A stretch of DNA of 64,000 nucleotides from Agrobacterium vitis (GTDB lineage: Bacteria > Pseudomonadota > Alphaproteobacteria > Rhizobiales > Rhizobiaceae): positions 851,001 to 915,000 of the forward strand of contig NZ_JACXXJ020000003.1 of assembly GCF_014926405.1 (NCBI RefSeq), in the 5' to 3' direction. The notes below the pieces were generated by a model. It was not told the DNA's origin and searched no databases. It worked only from the letters and a program-made list of their open reading frames with translations. The number at the start of each line of letters is the position of its first letter. Positions within the stretch are counted from its first letter, which is position 1. The translations under genes and the position numbers were made by a program. Of this stretch, positions 17,973 through 31,927 are shown piece by piece.

Positions 17973-18830
17973 ATGCCTGATATCGCCGAACAGGAAGCCG
18001 CCCAGGAGGCGCAGCCGTCCAACGCCATGTCGGAGGAAGACAAGCAGGATATCGGCGAACGAGGGTCCGGGTCGGCCAAGGTGGTCCATGAAGTCGTTCG
18101 TCTGCAAGGCGACGAGGAACTGGGCCGCCCGCTTCAGTCCCTGCTTTTTTCAGGCTTCGCTGCCGGTGTGGCAATCTGTACATCGCTGCTGGCGGAGGCC
18201 TTCCTGCAAGTGCGGCTACCCGACACGCCGTGGCGGGAGTTGATCGTTTCCCTTGGCTATACCGTCGGCTTCGTGATCGTCATTCTGGGCAATCTGCAAC
18301 TGTTTACCGAAACGACCGTTACCGCCGTACTTCCTATCGCCGCCCACCCGACACGTCGCAACTTTTATCGGCTTCTTCGCCTATGGGTGACGGTCCTCGC
18401 GGCCAATCTGCTCGGAACATTTTTCATCGCGGTGCTGATGGAGAACCAGCTCATCATCGGCGCGGAACAACGCGAGGCGGTCCTGGATATCTCCAGAGCA
18501 ATCCTCGGGCATGATTTTGCAACGACATTGCTGCTTGCCGCCCCGGCAGGCTTTCTGATTGCCTCAATCGCCTGGATTCTCCCCAATGCCAAAGGCAATG
18601 AGTTCTGGGTCATCGTGATGATTACCTATACGGTCGCGCTCGGCGGGTTCAGCCATGTCGTCGCCGGGTCCGGGGAGGCCTGGCTGCTGATGCTGGCGGG
18701 CGAAACAAGCGTCTGGGGCGCTGTTGGCGGCTTTATCCTACCGACCCTGATCGGCAATATCATCGGCGGCACCGGACTGTTCGCCGTTGTTGCCCATTGC
18801 CAGGTCCGCGATGAACTCAAGCCGGACTGA
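17973..18830 (+). CDS. Formate/nitrite transporter (FNT) family channel
   Basis: About 285 residues: a charged cytoplasmic N-terminus of roughly 65 residues rich in Glu/Gln, then six hydrophobic segments typical of FNT pentameric channels, with LGNLQLFTETTVTAV and GGFSHVVAGSGE as the recognisable pore-region motifs. The long acidic N-terminus resembles the YfdC-type subgroup. Upstream in-frame starts at 17898 and 17928 exist; 17973 is chosen from the MPDIAEQEA beginning. It follows guaD by 142 nt and may be a separate unit. It could move a small anion such as formate. Confidence 0.82.
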   Translation: MPDIAEQEAAQEAQPSNAMSEEDKQDIGERGSGSAKVVHEVVRLQGDEELGRPLQSLLFSGFAAGVAICTSLLAEAFLQVRLPDTPWRELIVSLGYTVGFVIVILGNLQLFTETTVTAVLPIAAHPTRRNFYRLLRLWVTVLAANLLGTFFIAVLMENQLIIGAEQREAVLDISRAILGHDFATTLLLAAPAGFLIASIAWILPNAKGNEFWVIVMITYTVALGGFSHVVAGSGEAWLLMLAGETSVWGAVGGFILPTLIGNIIGGTGLFAVVAHCQVRDELKPD

Positions 18831-18846
18831 TGTGGAACGCAGTTTT

Positions 18847-20037
18847 TCAGGCAGGCAGGCGCATTTCGCTTGGAAGATCCTGGGGGGAAAACAGCGCATT
18901 GTGAAGCTGGTTGAGCGCGATGGCCACCGCGCCAACCAGCGTGGCGCGGGACGCAAGCGTGCTGGCCTCAAGCGAAATGCTACTGCGGGTCGAGGTTGCC
19001 AGCGCCTCCTTGACCATGCGCACCATCAACAGATTGCGACCGACATTGCCGCCAAGAATGATCTTGCCCGGATCGAGCATGGCATGAACCGAAACCACCA
19101 GCAAAGCCGCCAGCCGGGCGGTTTCCTGCACGGTTGCCAGCGCCTTTGCGTCGCCCTTTTCAGCCGCTTCAAGAATATCGCGAACCGTCATACCGCCGTC
19201 TCCAGGGTTGCCATAACGCTCCAGAATGCCACGGGCGCCAATGGCGCATTCGAGCGCGCCGCGCTCCAGACTTTCCGAGTTGTAGGGATCGGCTCCGAAC
19301 GGCAGATAGCCGATTTCGCCTGCCGCTCCTTTAGCCCCGCGCATCAACTTGCCGTTGAAAAGGACGCCAAGGCCAATACCGGTTCCCAGCGACACGAACG
19401 CAACCGAATCGAGACCGATGCCGCTGCCTTTCCAGCTTTCGCCAATCACCGCCGCATTGACATCGTTTTCGATGATGACATCGCAGCGGAAAATGCCCTG
19501 CAAGGCCTTGATCACATCGAGACTGCCAATTTCTGACAGGTTCGGCGCAAGCGAAAGCCGACCGGTTTCAGGATCGATGACGCCAGGCATGGCCACAGCG
19601 GCCAACAGAACCTTGCTGCGGGAAACCCTCGCCTTTTTAAGCGACGCTTCGACAACGCCGCTGACATGCGCCAGAAGGGCCTCCCCACCATGCTCTCCGG
19701 CCGACTTTTCGACTTCATGGACAATCGTTCCGGCAATATCGGCAATCGCCACCCGAATGGTCGTTGCACCGATATCCATACCGATGACAAAACCCGCATC
19801 CGGGGCGACTTCATAGGTCACGGCACTGCGCCCGACCTTGCCGGACACGATTCCCTTGACTCGAACCCAGCCTGCCGTCTCAAGCGTGCGTATGACCTCG
19901 GACATGGTCTGTTTCGATAGGCCAGTCTTTTTTGCCAGATCCGCCCGCGAGGTCGGGCCTTGGTGCAGAAGGATGTCCATAGCGGCGCGAACGGAGATCT
20001 GGCGTAACATCGGCGGTGTGCTCGTCCAGAGATTCAT
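18847..20037 (-). CDS. ROK-family transcriptional regulator (NagC/XylR type)
   Basis: 396 residues. An N-terminal winged HTH (TSRADLAKKTGLSKQTMSEV, residues about 31-50) is joined to a ROK sugar-kinase-like domain with GMDIGATTIRVAI, the VSLGTGIGLGV phosphate loop and the zinc-type region GAKGAAGEIGYL. The usual ROK zinc-binding cluster CxCGxxGC is not evident (LERGALECAIG instead), so metal binding may be lost. ATG 20037 follows GAGGTGATT. It is divergent from lacZ and the likely regulator of it, releasing DNA on binding a sugar. Confidence 0.88.
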   Translation of the reverse strand: MNLWTSTPPMLRQISVRAAMDILLHQGPTSRADLAKKTGLSKQTMSEVIRTLETAGWVRVKGIVSGKVGRSAVTYEVAPDAGFVIGMDIGATTIRVAIADIAGTIVHEVEKSAGEHGGEALLAHVSGVVEASLKKARVSRSKVLLAAVAMPGVIDPETGRLSLAPNLSEIGSLDVIKALQGIFRCDVIIENDVNAAVIGESWKGSGIGLDSVAFVSLGTGIGLGVLFNGKLMRGAKGAAGEIGYLPFGADPYNSESLERGALECAIGARGILERYGNPGDGGMTVRDILEAAEKGDAKALATVQETARLAALLVVSVHAMLDPGKIILGGNVGRNLLMVRMVKEALATSTRSSISLEASTLASRATLVGAVAIALNQLHNALFSPQDLPSEMRLPA

Positions 20038-24810
<4,773 letters not shown>

Positions 24811-24879
24811 GATCGATCTCGATAGGGCATAAGCCGAATTTCAAGGTGTGGGGGACGGCAACGTCATCGAACACCGCCG

Positions 24880-25872
24880 TCAGCGCGCGTCCTCCACCAT
24901 GCGCAGCCGTTCCTGGGCGTAGTGCATGAAATGGCTGGCAGCGGGCGAGAGCGAACCGCGCGCCCGGTGAAGAATGTTTAGCCTTTGCAGTCCCGCAGAC
25001 CCGGTCAGCGGAAGAAAGACCAGTTCTCCGCTTTGCAGTTCGCGGTCGACATCGACGCGATTGAGAAAAGTGACATGCGGTGCGCCATGCACCAGCCGCT
25101 TCATCAGTTCCATGGAATTGGTCTCGACAACAGGCATCAATTGGGCCTGGGCTGGCGTCAGGTTTTCAACGACCTCCCGCAAAGACAGGCTTTTATCGGC
25201 CAAAACCAGCGGATAGATCAGGCAATCGGCGATCCGCACCGTCTTGCGCGTCGCCAACGGATGGTCGGGCGCAACCACCGCACCGAGCGGATGCATGAAT
25301 TCAGCGGCGCGCTGCAAGCGATTATCCTCGGGCAGATTATAGGCCAGGGCCAGATCGGCGGCCCCTGAAGCGACCATGTCGCAAACCGCTGAGCGATCCC
25401 CGACCTTGATGCGCAGGCTGACCTGCGGAATATCGGCACGGTAGGCAGCAATAATGTCGGCAAGCCTGCCCGCCGCCAGCGTCGCCATGGTGGCGATCAC
25501 CACCTCGCCTCGGCTGAGGCCACGCAGGGCCTTGATCTGCACCCGCATCGTATCATGCGCTTTTAGCGTCTCACGGATATGGGCAATGAGGATTTCGCCG
25601 GAACTGGTCAGCTTCAACCCGCGCGACAACCGCTCGAAAATCGGCGCATCCAACTCCTGTTCCAGGTCGAGGATATAGCGATTGATGGCGGAGGCAGCGA
25701 CATTCAGTGTCTTTGCCGCCTTGCGGATCGAGCCCTGCCGGGCGACTTCGTCGATATAGCGCAAAGCGCGGCCATGAAGCATCAGCGTTCCCGTCGCGCG
25801 ACAGGGGCGTTTGCCCCTGTCCGCTGTCTGTCTGGCCACGATGGCATCATGGCTCGCCGGGTTCAACATCAT
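24880..25872 (-). CDS. LysR-family transcriptional regulator
   Basis: 330 residues as drawn. The winged HTH (QGSIRKAAKTLNVAASAINR) begins near residue 45, so about 30 residues more than usual precede it; ATG 25782 would give a standard 300-residue protein, whereas ATG 25872 is favoured by its overlap with the TGA of the oxygenase gene. The C-terminal part is a LysR effector domain. It is overall similar in style to the LysR protein at 5773-6723 (both have LRYI/ARIHYF-like openings). It likely regulates the importer-oxygenase-deaminase set. Confidence 0.85.
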   Translation of the reverse strand: MMLNPASHDAIVARQTADRGKRPCRATGTLMLHGRALRYIDEVARQGSIRKAAKTLNVAASAINRYILDLEQELDAPIFERLSRGLKLTSSGEILIAHIRETLKAHDTMRVQIKALRGLSRGEVVIATMATLAAGRLADIIAAYRADIPQVSLRIKVGDRSAVCDMVASGAADLALAYNLPEDNRLQRAAEFMHPLGAVVAPDHPLATRKTVRIADCLIYPLVLADKSLSLREVVENLTPAQAQLMPVVETNSMELMKRLVHGAPHVTFLNRVDVDRELQSGELVFLPLTGSAGLQRLNILHRARGSLSPAASHFMHYAQERLRMVEDAR

Positions 25873-26858
25873 TTCCGGGCGAAGTTGGCGTTGATGCGCT
25901 GCGTCAGGTAATCACCGGCGGTGATCGCCTCATATTTGCCAAGCGGACCCTGCATGACCGCATCGCGATTGGCCTGGCAGAAGAAGGGAAGCGACAGACG
26001 CCGACCCAAATATTCGCCTGGACGCGGCATCCGCACGCGGTGAAGCGTCGATTGCAACTGATCGTCAGACCAGCGCATCAGCATATCGCCGATATTGCAG
26101 GTGATATAGCCGTTTTTCGGCGGCACATCCGTCCACTCGCCGGACGCGGCATCCTTGCCGGGGCAGACCTGCAAGCCGCCCTCGCCTTCCTTCTGGTGCA
26201 GGATGGTCAGGCAATCGAAATCGGAATGGGCACCAGCCCGCCAGAACTCGAAATCCTCGGGCTTGGCATGTTCCATCGACATGTAATGGATCAGCCGCTG
26301 CGTCGATTGGTATTCACCCGAGGCCGGATCATGCGCCTTGGTGAAGAAGTCCTCGGCAAAACCCATCTTCAGGGCAAAGCAGGACAGTATCCTCATACCG
26401 AGTTCCCAATTCTGCCGCTCAAAACGCAGCATCTTCTCCTTGAAATCAGGCAGTTCTTCTTCACTCGGCCACAGTCCACCCATCATCGGGCGGGTAATCT
26501 GGTAGCTTTCCTTGTTGTCAGGCGTGCCGGTGGAAGGGCGCACCTGCGCCTTGAATTCCCATCCGGCATTGGTTCCCTTTGGCATCGGATACTGGGCCTT
26601 GATGTCCGCTGGCAATTCGAAGAAGGACCAGGCGGTCTCGAACGCCGCGTCGATATCCTGCTGCGGAATGCCGTGGTTATAGACCTGGAAAAACCCGATA
26701 CCAACCGAGGCCTCCCACAATTGATCGGCGATCTCGGCCTTGCGATTGTCGAAATCGGCGAGATCAATGACAGGCACATCGCGCTCGACGGTCTTGCCGA
26801 CGCCGCCAATGGTGGTTTCCTTGTTCAATTCGGCAAGGCTGTAGCTTTGCATGGTCAT
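25869..26858 (-). CDS. 2-oxoglutarate/Fe(II)-dependent oxygenase, isopenicillin N synthase family
   Basis: 329 residues with the DIOX_N region VPVIDLADF and GFFQVYNHGIP, then the double-stranded beta-helix core: HxD iron ligands in AHSDFDCLTIL, distal His in STLHRVRMP and the 2-oxoglutarate-binding RxS in GRRLSLPFF. These enzymes hydroxylate or demethylate small molecules using O2 and 2-oxoglutarate; fungal thymine 7-hydroxylase belongs to the same family. ATG 26858 has AAGGAG upstream. The gene sits between a pyrimidine-type ABC importer and a cytosine-deaminase-like gene. Substrate prediction is inference. Confidence 0.88.
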   Translation of the reverse strand: MTMQSYSLAELNKETTIGGVGKTVERDVPVIDLADFDNRKAEIADQLWEASVGIGFFQVYNHGIPQQDIDAAFETAWSFFELPADIKAQYPMPKGTNAGWEFKAQVRPSTGTPDNKESYQITRPMMGGLWPSEEELPDFKEKMLRFERQNWELGMRILSCFALKMGFAEDFFTKAHDPASGEYQSTQRLIHYMSMEHAKPEDFEFWRAGAHSDFDCLTILHQKEGEGGLQVCPGKDAASGEWTDVPPKNGYITCNIGDMLMRWSDDQLQSTLHRVRMPRPGEYLGRRLSLPFFCQANRDAVMQGPLGKYEAITAGDYLTQRINANFARK

Positions 26859-26934
26859 GGCAGTCTCCTTGAGGTTGGGCCGGATACCGGCCGGTGAGGA
26901 GCAATGTCCGGGCATGCCCGACTGCTTCTACTCC

Positions 26935-26963
26935 GAAAAGAACGGGGGATTTTCAGCCCCCGG
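26935..26963 (-). terminator. Probable rho-independent terminator between permease and oxygenase genes
   Basis: On the minus strand CGGGGG, an 8-nt loop and CCCCCG (26962-26943) are followed by TTCTTTT. It begins about 10 nt after the permease stop and about 85 nt before the oxygenase start, so the importer may end here and the oxygenase may have its own or attenuated transcription. A short GGCCGG/CCGGCC hairpin (26878-26892) lies closer to the oxygenase gene. Confidence 0.55.
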
Positions 26964-26972
26964 CAAAAGGCT

Positions 26973-27836
26973 TCAGCTGTTCTTCGGCAGGCTCCACGGA
27001 AACAGCAATTTCTGCACGAGCAACACCGCCTGAAACAGGATGAGCGACAAGGCTGCCAGCACGAACAACCCGGCCCAGGCCTGGGGCAGTTTGAACAGCG
27101 ATGTCGAAAATTGGATGAAATAGCCCACCCCCGCTTCGGACGCGCAGAATTCCGCAACCACCGCGCCAATCACCGCCAGCGTGATCGAGATTTTCAGCGC
27201 CGAAAAGATGTACGGAACGGCAAAGGGCAGCCTGATCTGGGTGATCTCCCGAAAGGCGGGCGCCCGCAGGCTTCTGGACAGTTCGATCAATTCCGGCGGC
27301 GTTGCCGCAAGCCCGGTCGCCGTCGAGACGACCAGCGGAAAGAAGGTGATGAGACAGGTGATCACCACCCGTGGCGCATCGCCCGCCCCCAGCACGACGA
27401 TGATGATCGGCGCCACCGCGACGACCGGCGTTGACTGAATGACGACCAGCAGCGGATAGAGCGTCTTTGACAAAAGCGGCGAGCGCATCATGACGATGGC
27501 CAGCGGAATTGCGATGGCAATCGACAAGACATAGCCGATCATCGCCACCCGCAGGGTCGCCCAGAGATGCAGGCTCCAGCGATCAAACCCAATGGACGAA
27601 AACGCATTGAAGATTGAGGACGGCGACGGCAGGAGATAGGAGGGAACAGCAAATAGCCGCACAGCCAATTCCCAAAACAGGATAACACCTGCCAGCGAAA
27701 CAAGGGCTGCAAGGCCCGGCAAGCCCATGAGCTTGGAGACCATATTGCGCAACGGCAGGTGCTGGCGAGTTTCAGCCACCGGCTCAGGCCGCCTGTCGCT
27801 TGAGGAGGAGGTCGCGGAGATAAGCGGTAAGGTCAT
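26973..27836 (-). CDS. ABC transporter permease (SsuC/ThiX type)
   Basis: About 287 residues. After a polar N-terminus of some 50 residues it has six membrane segments and the EAA loop (ELSRSLRAPAFREITQIRLP) of nitrate/sulfonate/taurine-type permeases. It works with the ATPase and NMT1-like binding protein upstream in the operon. ATG 27836 lies 53 nt inside the ATPase gene; ATG 27743 is an alternative that would remove the polar tail. Its stop is followed by a terminator-like hairpin. Confidence 0.87.
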   Translation of the reverse strand: MTLPLISATSSSSDRRPEPVAETRQHLPLRNMVSKLMGLPGLAALVSLAGVILFWELAVRLFAVPSYLLPSPSSIFNAFSSIGFDRWSLHLWATLRVAMIGYVLSIAIAIPLAIVMMRSPLLSKTLYPLLVVIQSTPVVAVAPIIIVVLGAGDAPRVVITCLITFFPLVVSTATGLAATPPELIELSRSLRAPAFREITQIRLPFAVPYIFSALKISITLAVIGAVVAEFCASEAGVGYFIQFSTSLFKLPQAWAGLFVLAALSLILFQAVLLVQKLLFPWSLPKNS

Positions 27837-28557
27837 GAATGGCTCTCTCGTTGGCTGTTTCGGGACCACGCGGACGGCCGACTGGCACGGCAATATCGGT
27901 CAGCACCGTGCCGGGACGGCCGGTCATCACCAGCACGCGATCGGCCAGCAGCGCCGCCTCGTTGACGGAATGGGTGATGAACACCACCGTCTTCGGGCGG
28001 TCGGTAAAAATCCGCAGCAGATCAAAGCCCATCACCTCGCGGGTCAGCGCATCAAGCGCCGAAAAAGGCTCGTCCATCAAAAGGATATCCGGGTCCATCA
28101 GCAAGGCCCGTGCAATGCCGACCCGCTGCTGCATGCCGCCGGACAATTCATCGGGAAGCCGGGAGGCGAACCCCTCCAGGCCCACCATCCGCAACAACTC
28201 GCCTGCCCGCTGCCGCTCCTCTGCACTCACCCTGCCGCGCTTGTGGCGGGCCGGAAACAGCACATTGTCCTCGACTGTCGCCCAGGGCAGCAGTGTCGGC
28301 TTCTGGAAAACGATGCCAATATCGTCGCGTGGTTCGGTCACCGGATGGCCGAACACCTGGAGCGAACCACTACTGGGCGCCAGAAGCCCGGCAATCATCC
28401 GCAGCAAAGTGGACTTGCCGCAACCAGACGGGCCAAGAATGGCTAGGAATTCGTGCCGCGCCACCTCAAAACTGACGTCGCGCAGCGCTTCCGTTTGTCC
28501 TGAGCGGGTCGAAAAGACCTGACCAAGCCGGTCAAAGCGGATTGCGGGTATCGTCAT
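27784..28557 (-). CDS. ABC transporter ATP-binding protein (SsuB/ThiZ type)
   Basis: 257 residues with Walker A GPSGCGKST, Q-loop FQKPTLLPW, signature LSGGMQQRVGIARAL and Walker B ILLMDEPF, then the switch His in FITHS. The GPSGCGKS and SGGMQQR pattern and length are typical of the nitrate/sulfonate/HMP importer family. ATG 28557 follows GGAGTGAAGAGC. Six nt separate it from the binding-protein gene; its 3' end overlaps the permease gene. Confidence 0.9.
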   Translation of the reverse strand: MTIPAIRFDRLGQVFSTRSGQTEALRDVSFEVARHEFLAILGPSGCGKSTLLRMIAGLLAPSSGSLQVFGHPVTEPRDDIGIVFQKPTLLPWATVEDNVLFPARHKRGRVSAEERQRAGELLRMVGLEGFASRLPDELSGGMQQRVGIARALLMDPDILLMDEPFSALDALTREVMGFDLLRIFTDRPKTVVFITHSVNEAALLADRVLVMTGRPGTVLTDIAVPVGRPRGPETANERAIHDLTAYLRDLLLKRQAA

Positions 28558-28562
28558 GCTCT

Positions 28563-29552
28563 TCACTCCGTTGGAATGAAGCTGCGGTTGACCACGGTTT
28601 CCGGGTCAAGCTTGGCCGGATCGATGGCTTGAGCGGCGGCAACCCGACGCCAGGTCTCGGTCAAACGCTTAGGCTCGAACACGCCCAACCCATCCTTATC
28701 CGTGACCTCGTTGAAGATCAGCGGCAGCGTGTCATTGATCGATCCCTTGACGTCTTCAGAACCCAGTTCCGGCACGACACTGGTGACGGAGGTGACGGCG
28801 GCATCGGGATTGGCGCGGGTGAATTGCACCGACTTCTTGTAGGCGTCGATGAAACGTTTGGCGACATCCGGCCGCTTGGCCAGGAAATCCTCACTGGCAA
28901 TCAAAGAGGCCGAATAAAGCTCAAGCCCGGCAGCCGACCACGGCAGCGCGACGATTTCCTTGCCGGCCTGGCGGGCCTGGTTGGAATAGCGGGTGAAATC
29001 CGTCATCCAGGCAATGATCCCATCGGCATTGCCGGTCATCAGCATCGGACCGAGCGCGCCGGGATCGGCCTTGATCAGCTTGATCGCGGACGGATCGATG
29101 GACTGGTCCTTCAGCACCAGCGGCAGATAGACATTGGACGAGGTAAACGGCGATGTGGCAATGGTCTTGCCCTTGACGTCGGCGACAGTGGCTATTGAGC
29201 CGCCCTTGATCACATAGAAGGCGTGCGGTCCCTTGTTGAACACCGACAGAACGCCAACAACCTTCACCCCTTCATTGGCACGAGCCGCCATCAAGGCGCC
29301 GATATCCGAAACACCGATATCGGAAGAACCCGCCGCCAGTTTCGAAATCGCCTCGGTCGAGCCTCGGCCCGAGGCAATGGTGACATCCAGCCCCGCGTCC
29401 CGACAGAAGCCCTGATGGATGCAGACATAAATCGGCGCTTTGTCGCCGCCCGGCAGCCAATCCAGCTGAAACGTAACCTTGTCGGCGGCAAGGGCAGTCC
29501 CGGAAAAAAGGCCAAGGGTGAACAGCGTGGACGCAAGCTTACGACGAAACAT
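28563..29552 (-). CDS. ABC transporter substrate-binding protein, NMT1/THI5-like
   Basis: 329 residues with a Sec signal peptide (MFRRKLASTLFTLGLFSG to ALA-A) and the NMT1/THI5 domain beginning VTFQLDWLPGGDKAPIYVC. Members bind aromatic heterocycles such as hydroxymethylpyrimidine, or sulfonates. The motif DWLP with a nearby Cys (IYVCIHQGFCRDAG) is characteristic of pyrimidine-type binders, although the exact ligand cannot be read. ATG 29552 has GGAGAAATG upstream. First gene of the importer. Confidence 0.87.
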   Translation of the reverse strand: MFRRKLASTLFTLGLFSGTALAADKVTFQLDWLPGGDKAPIYVCIHQGFCRDAGLDVTIASGRGSTEAISKLAAGSSDIGVSDIGALMAARANEGVKVVGVLSVFNKGPHAFYVIKGGSIATVADVKGKTIATSPFTSSNVYLPLVLKDQSIDPSAIKLIKADPGALGPMLMTGNADGIIAWMTDFTRYSNQARQAGKEIVALPWSAAGLELYSASLIASEDFLAKRPDVAKRFIDAYKKSVQFTRANPDAAVTSVTSVVPELGSEDVKGSINDTLPLIFNEVTDKDGLGVFEPKRLTETWRRVAAAQAIDPAKLDPETVVNRSFIPTE

Positions 29553-30002
29553 GGGACATTTCTCCAAGGCTCAGTGTTCGATTTTCAAGGACGGCTGACG
29601 GGGGAAAGCATGAACATGGCAGAGGTGCAATGGCGCACCCCGCGTCCAAAAGACAGGGTTGTGATGGTGGTTTTTCGACAATTGGTGACAAGAATAGCGG
29701 CATGAAAGCATCTCTTCGACAGGGTTCACCGTCGAGCAATGCCCAGAGCCTCAGGCTCAGACCGCTTCTACTCGCGTCCAAACCATTTCACGCAAGCGCG
29801 CATTCTGCAAGAGTTTTAAACAATGCATAATTTTGCATATAAAATAGGCGAAACTCAGTTTCGCGGCGTGTAGCCTTCAAAACTGAGAGGCCCCGACCCT
29901 TATATTTCAACAGCCTGCGGCACGAACTTGCCGCAAGCAAAGAATCAGCGTCGGTCAAAAAATAAGCGCTCTGATAATTAGAACACAACAAGCGGAAAAT
30001 TC
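29553..30002. promoter_or_regulatory. Intergenic region upstream of the NMT1-type importer
   Basis: 450 bp without a supported gene. The AT-rich part near 29815-29850 contains an interrupted dyad ATGCA-N6-TGCAT (29823-29838), a possible LysR-type operator for the regulator at 24880-25872. Nearer the sugar-ATPase end, TGCGGCA (29916-29922) and TGCCGCA (29929-29935) form a 7-bp hairpin without a T-run, possibly ending the carbohydrate operon. Confidence 0.4.
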
Positions 30003-31103
30003 TTATCGCGCTCCCTCAAAATCCAGCCGCAAACCGGTCTGCGCATCGTAAAGATGCACGGTCTGCGGATCGATCCCGACACCCAGCCGATCGCCGGAGC
30101 GTAGGCCGCGACCGCCGGAAACAACAATGGTCAATTCCGGGTCGGTTCTGGTCGTCACATAGGTTGACGATCCCGTCGATTCGACCAGCGCCACCTCAAC
30201 GTCGAACGCGCCTTCGCCGGGAGCCGTCAGCGACAGGTGTTCCGGCCGGAGGCCAAGCGTTAGTGGCTGGCCTGCCGCAAGACCAGCCGTCATTCCGGCG
30301 GCAAATCTCAGAATCTCCTCCTTCCCAACGAAATCAAGTTCCAGACCAAGCCCACCCGGCGACACGCGCGCAGGAATGAAATTCATCGCCGGAGAACCGA
30401 TAAAACCGGCAACGAAGCGGTTTGCAGGCCGGTCGTAAAGGTCCAGAGGTCGGCCCTGCTGCTCGATGACGCCATCGCGCATCACCACAACATGATCGGC
30501 CATGGTCATCGCCTCAACCTGATCGTGGGTGACATAGACGGAGGTGGCCTTCAACCGGTCATGCAGCAGCCGGATCTCTTTTCGCATGTGCACCCGCAGG
30601 GAGGCATCGAGATTGGACAGCGGCTCGTCGAACAGGAAGGCCTTGGGATTGCGGATGATCGCCCTGCTCATGGCGACGCGCTGGCGCTGACCGCCGGACA
30701 ATTCACGTGGATAGCGTTTCAACAGCGGCATCAGCCCGGTTGTTGTCGCCACCGCCTCGGCGGCCTGACGCGCCTCTGCCTTGCCCACCCCCTTGATGCG
30801 CAGGCTATAGGTCAGGTTTTCCTCGACCGTCATATGCGGATAGAGCGCGTAGGACTGGAACACCATGGCAATGTCGCGCTTGCGCGGCGGCACATTGGTC
30901 ATCAAGTTGCCAGCGATCTTCATTTCGCCAGCGGAAATCTTCTCCAACCCGGCCAGCGACCGCAACAGTGTGGACTTGCCGCAGCCGGAGGGGCCGACCA
31001 GGGCGACGAAACTGCCCTTTTCGATGGCGAGATTGATATTCTTCAGGGCATGGAAAGCGCCATAATGCTTGTTGACGCCGCTCAATTCGATCTGGATGGT
31101 CAT
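30003..31103 (-). CDS. Carbohydrate ABC transporter ATP-binding protein (UgpC/MalK type)
   Basis: 366 residues: nucleotide-binding domain with Walker A GPSGCGKST, Q-loop FQSYALYPH, signature LSGGQRQRVAMSRA, Walker B AFLFDEP and THDQ switch His, followed by a C-terminal TOBE/OB domain (GLRPEHL). Sugar importers of the CUT1 class use this type. ATG 31103 overlaps the preceding permease stop (ATGA). It is the last gene of the six-gene carbohydrate operon starting near 36256. Confidence 0.93.
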   Translation of the reverse strand: MTIQIELSGVNKHYGAFHALKNINLAIEKGSFVALVGPSGCGKSTLLRSLAGLEKISAGEMKIAGNLMTNVPPRKRDIAMVFQSYALYPHMTVEENLTYSLRIKGVGKAEARQAAEAVATTTGLMPLLKRYPRELSGGQRQRVAMSRAIIRNPKAFLFDEPLSNLDASLRVHMRKEIRLLHDRLKATSVYVTHDQVEAMTMADHVVVMRDGVIEQQGRPLDLYDRPANRFVAGFIGSPAMNFIPARVSPGGLGLELDFVGKEEILRFAAGMTAGLAAGQPLTLGLRPEHLSLTAPGEGAFDVEVALVESTGSSTYVTTRTDPELTIVVSGGRGLRSGDRLGVGIDPQTVHLYDAQTGLRLDFEGAR

Positions 31104-31927
31104 TTCAGGGCTCCCGAAGTGAGGCCGGAGACGATGCGGCGCTGTAAAAGAACGAAAATGGCGAGGATCGGCGTCACATAGATCGAGGCATAGGCCATGA
31201 TCCCGTTCCATTCATTGGTATTGGGACCCATGAAACTGTTCAGCCCGACGCTGGCCGGTTGCAGGTCCACCGATTGGATCATTGATTTGGAATAGACGAA
31301 TTCGCCAAAGGCCTGCATGAAGATCAGGATGGCGCTGACGAGAATACCATTGCGGGCCAGCGGCAGGACGATGCTGAAAAACGCCCCGATCCGCGAATTG
31401 CCATCGACCATGGCCGCTTCCTCCAGCTCGATCGGCACCGTCATGAAGCTGGAACGCACCAGAACCACGAAGAACGGCATGCTTTTCGCCGCCACCGCCA
31501 GCATCACGGCAAAGCGCGGGGTGTTCAGCAGGCCAAGCTGCGAAAAGCCGACGAAGATCGGAGTAATCATCAGCGATGCCGGAAGAACCTGGAGCATCAG
31601 GATCAGAAACAGCCCGGCATCGACCCAGCCATTGCGATAGCGCGCCAGCACATAGGCGCAGCCGGTGCCGAGAACGCAGATAATGCTGACCGAACCCAGG
31701 GCGATCACGGTCGAATTCCACAGATATCGGCCCATATTTCGGCTTTGCCAGACATCGCTATAGACGCCCCATTGCGGATCGTCAGGCCAGAAATGCGGCG
31801 GGGTGGCAAACATCGCCGAGCCGGTTTTCAGTGCTGTGACATACATCCAGTAGAGCGGAAAGAGATAGATCGCCGCCATGATGAGGGCGATGGCAAGCAT
31901 CAGGCGGTTACGAACTGTTTCGCTCAT
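31100..31927 (-). CDS. Carbohydrate ABC transporter permease (MalG type)
   Basis: 275 residues, six membrane helices, with the EAA motif as ELEEAAMVDGNSRIGAFFSI and a C-terminal end SGLTSGALKG-like (SGLTSGALK) that is typical of MalG/UgpE permeases. Four-nt overlaps with both neighbours show tight coupling. It pairs with the MalF-type permease at 31924-32826. Confidence 0.92.
   Translation of the reverse strand: MSETVRNRLMLAIALIMAAIYLFPLYWMYVTALKTGSAMFATPPHFWPDDPQWGVYSDVWQSRNMGRYLWNSTVIALGSVSIICVLGTGCAYVLARYRNGWVDAGLFLILMLQVLPASLMITPIFVGFSQLGLLNTPRFAVMLAVAAKSMPFFVVLVRSSFMTVPIELEEAAMVDGNSRIGAFFSIVLPLARNGILVSAILIFMQAFGEFVYSKSMIQSVDLQPASVGLNSFMGPNTNEWNGIMAYASIYVTPILAIFVLLQRRIVSGLTSGALK

Noticed and set aside
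28563..29552. NMT1-type binding protein as a taurine/sulfonate binder linked to the sulfate importer
   Set aside because: It is separated from sbp-cysTWA by the carbohydrate operon, and its own operon carries no monooxygenase of the SsuD or TauD type; the sulfonate reading is not excluded but less supported.
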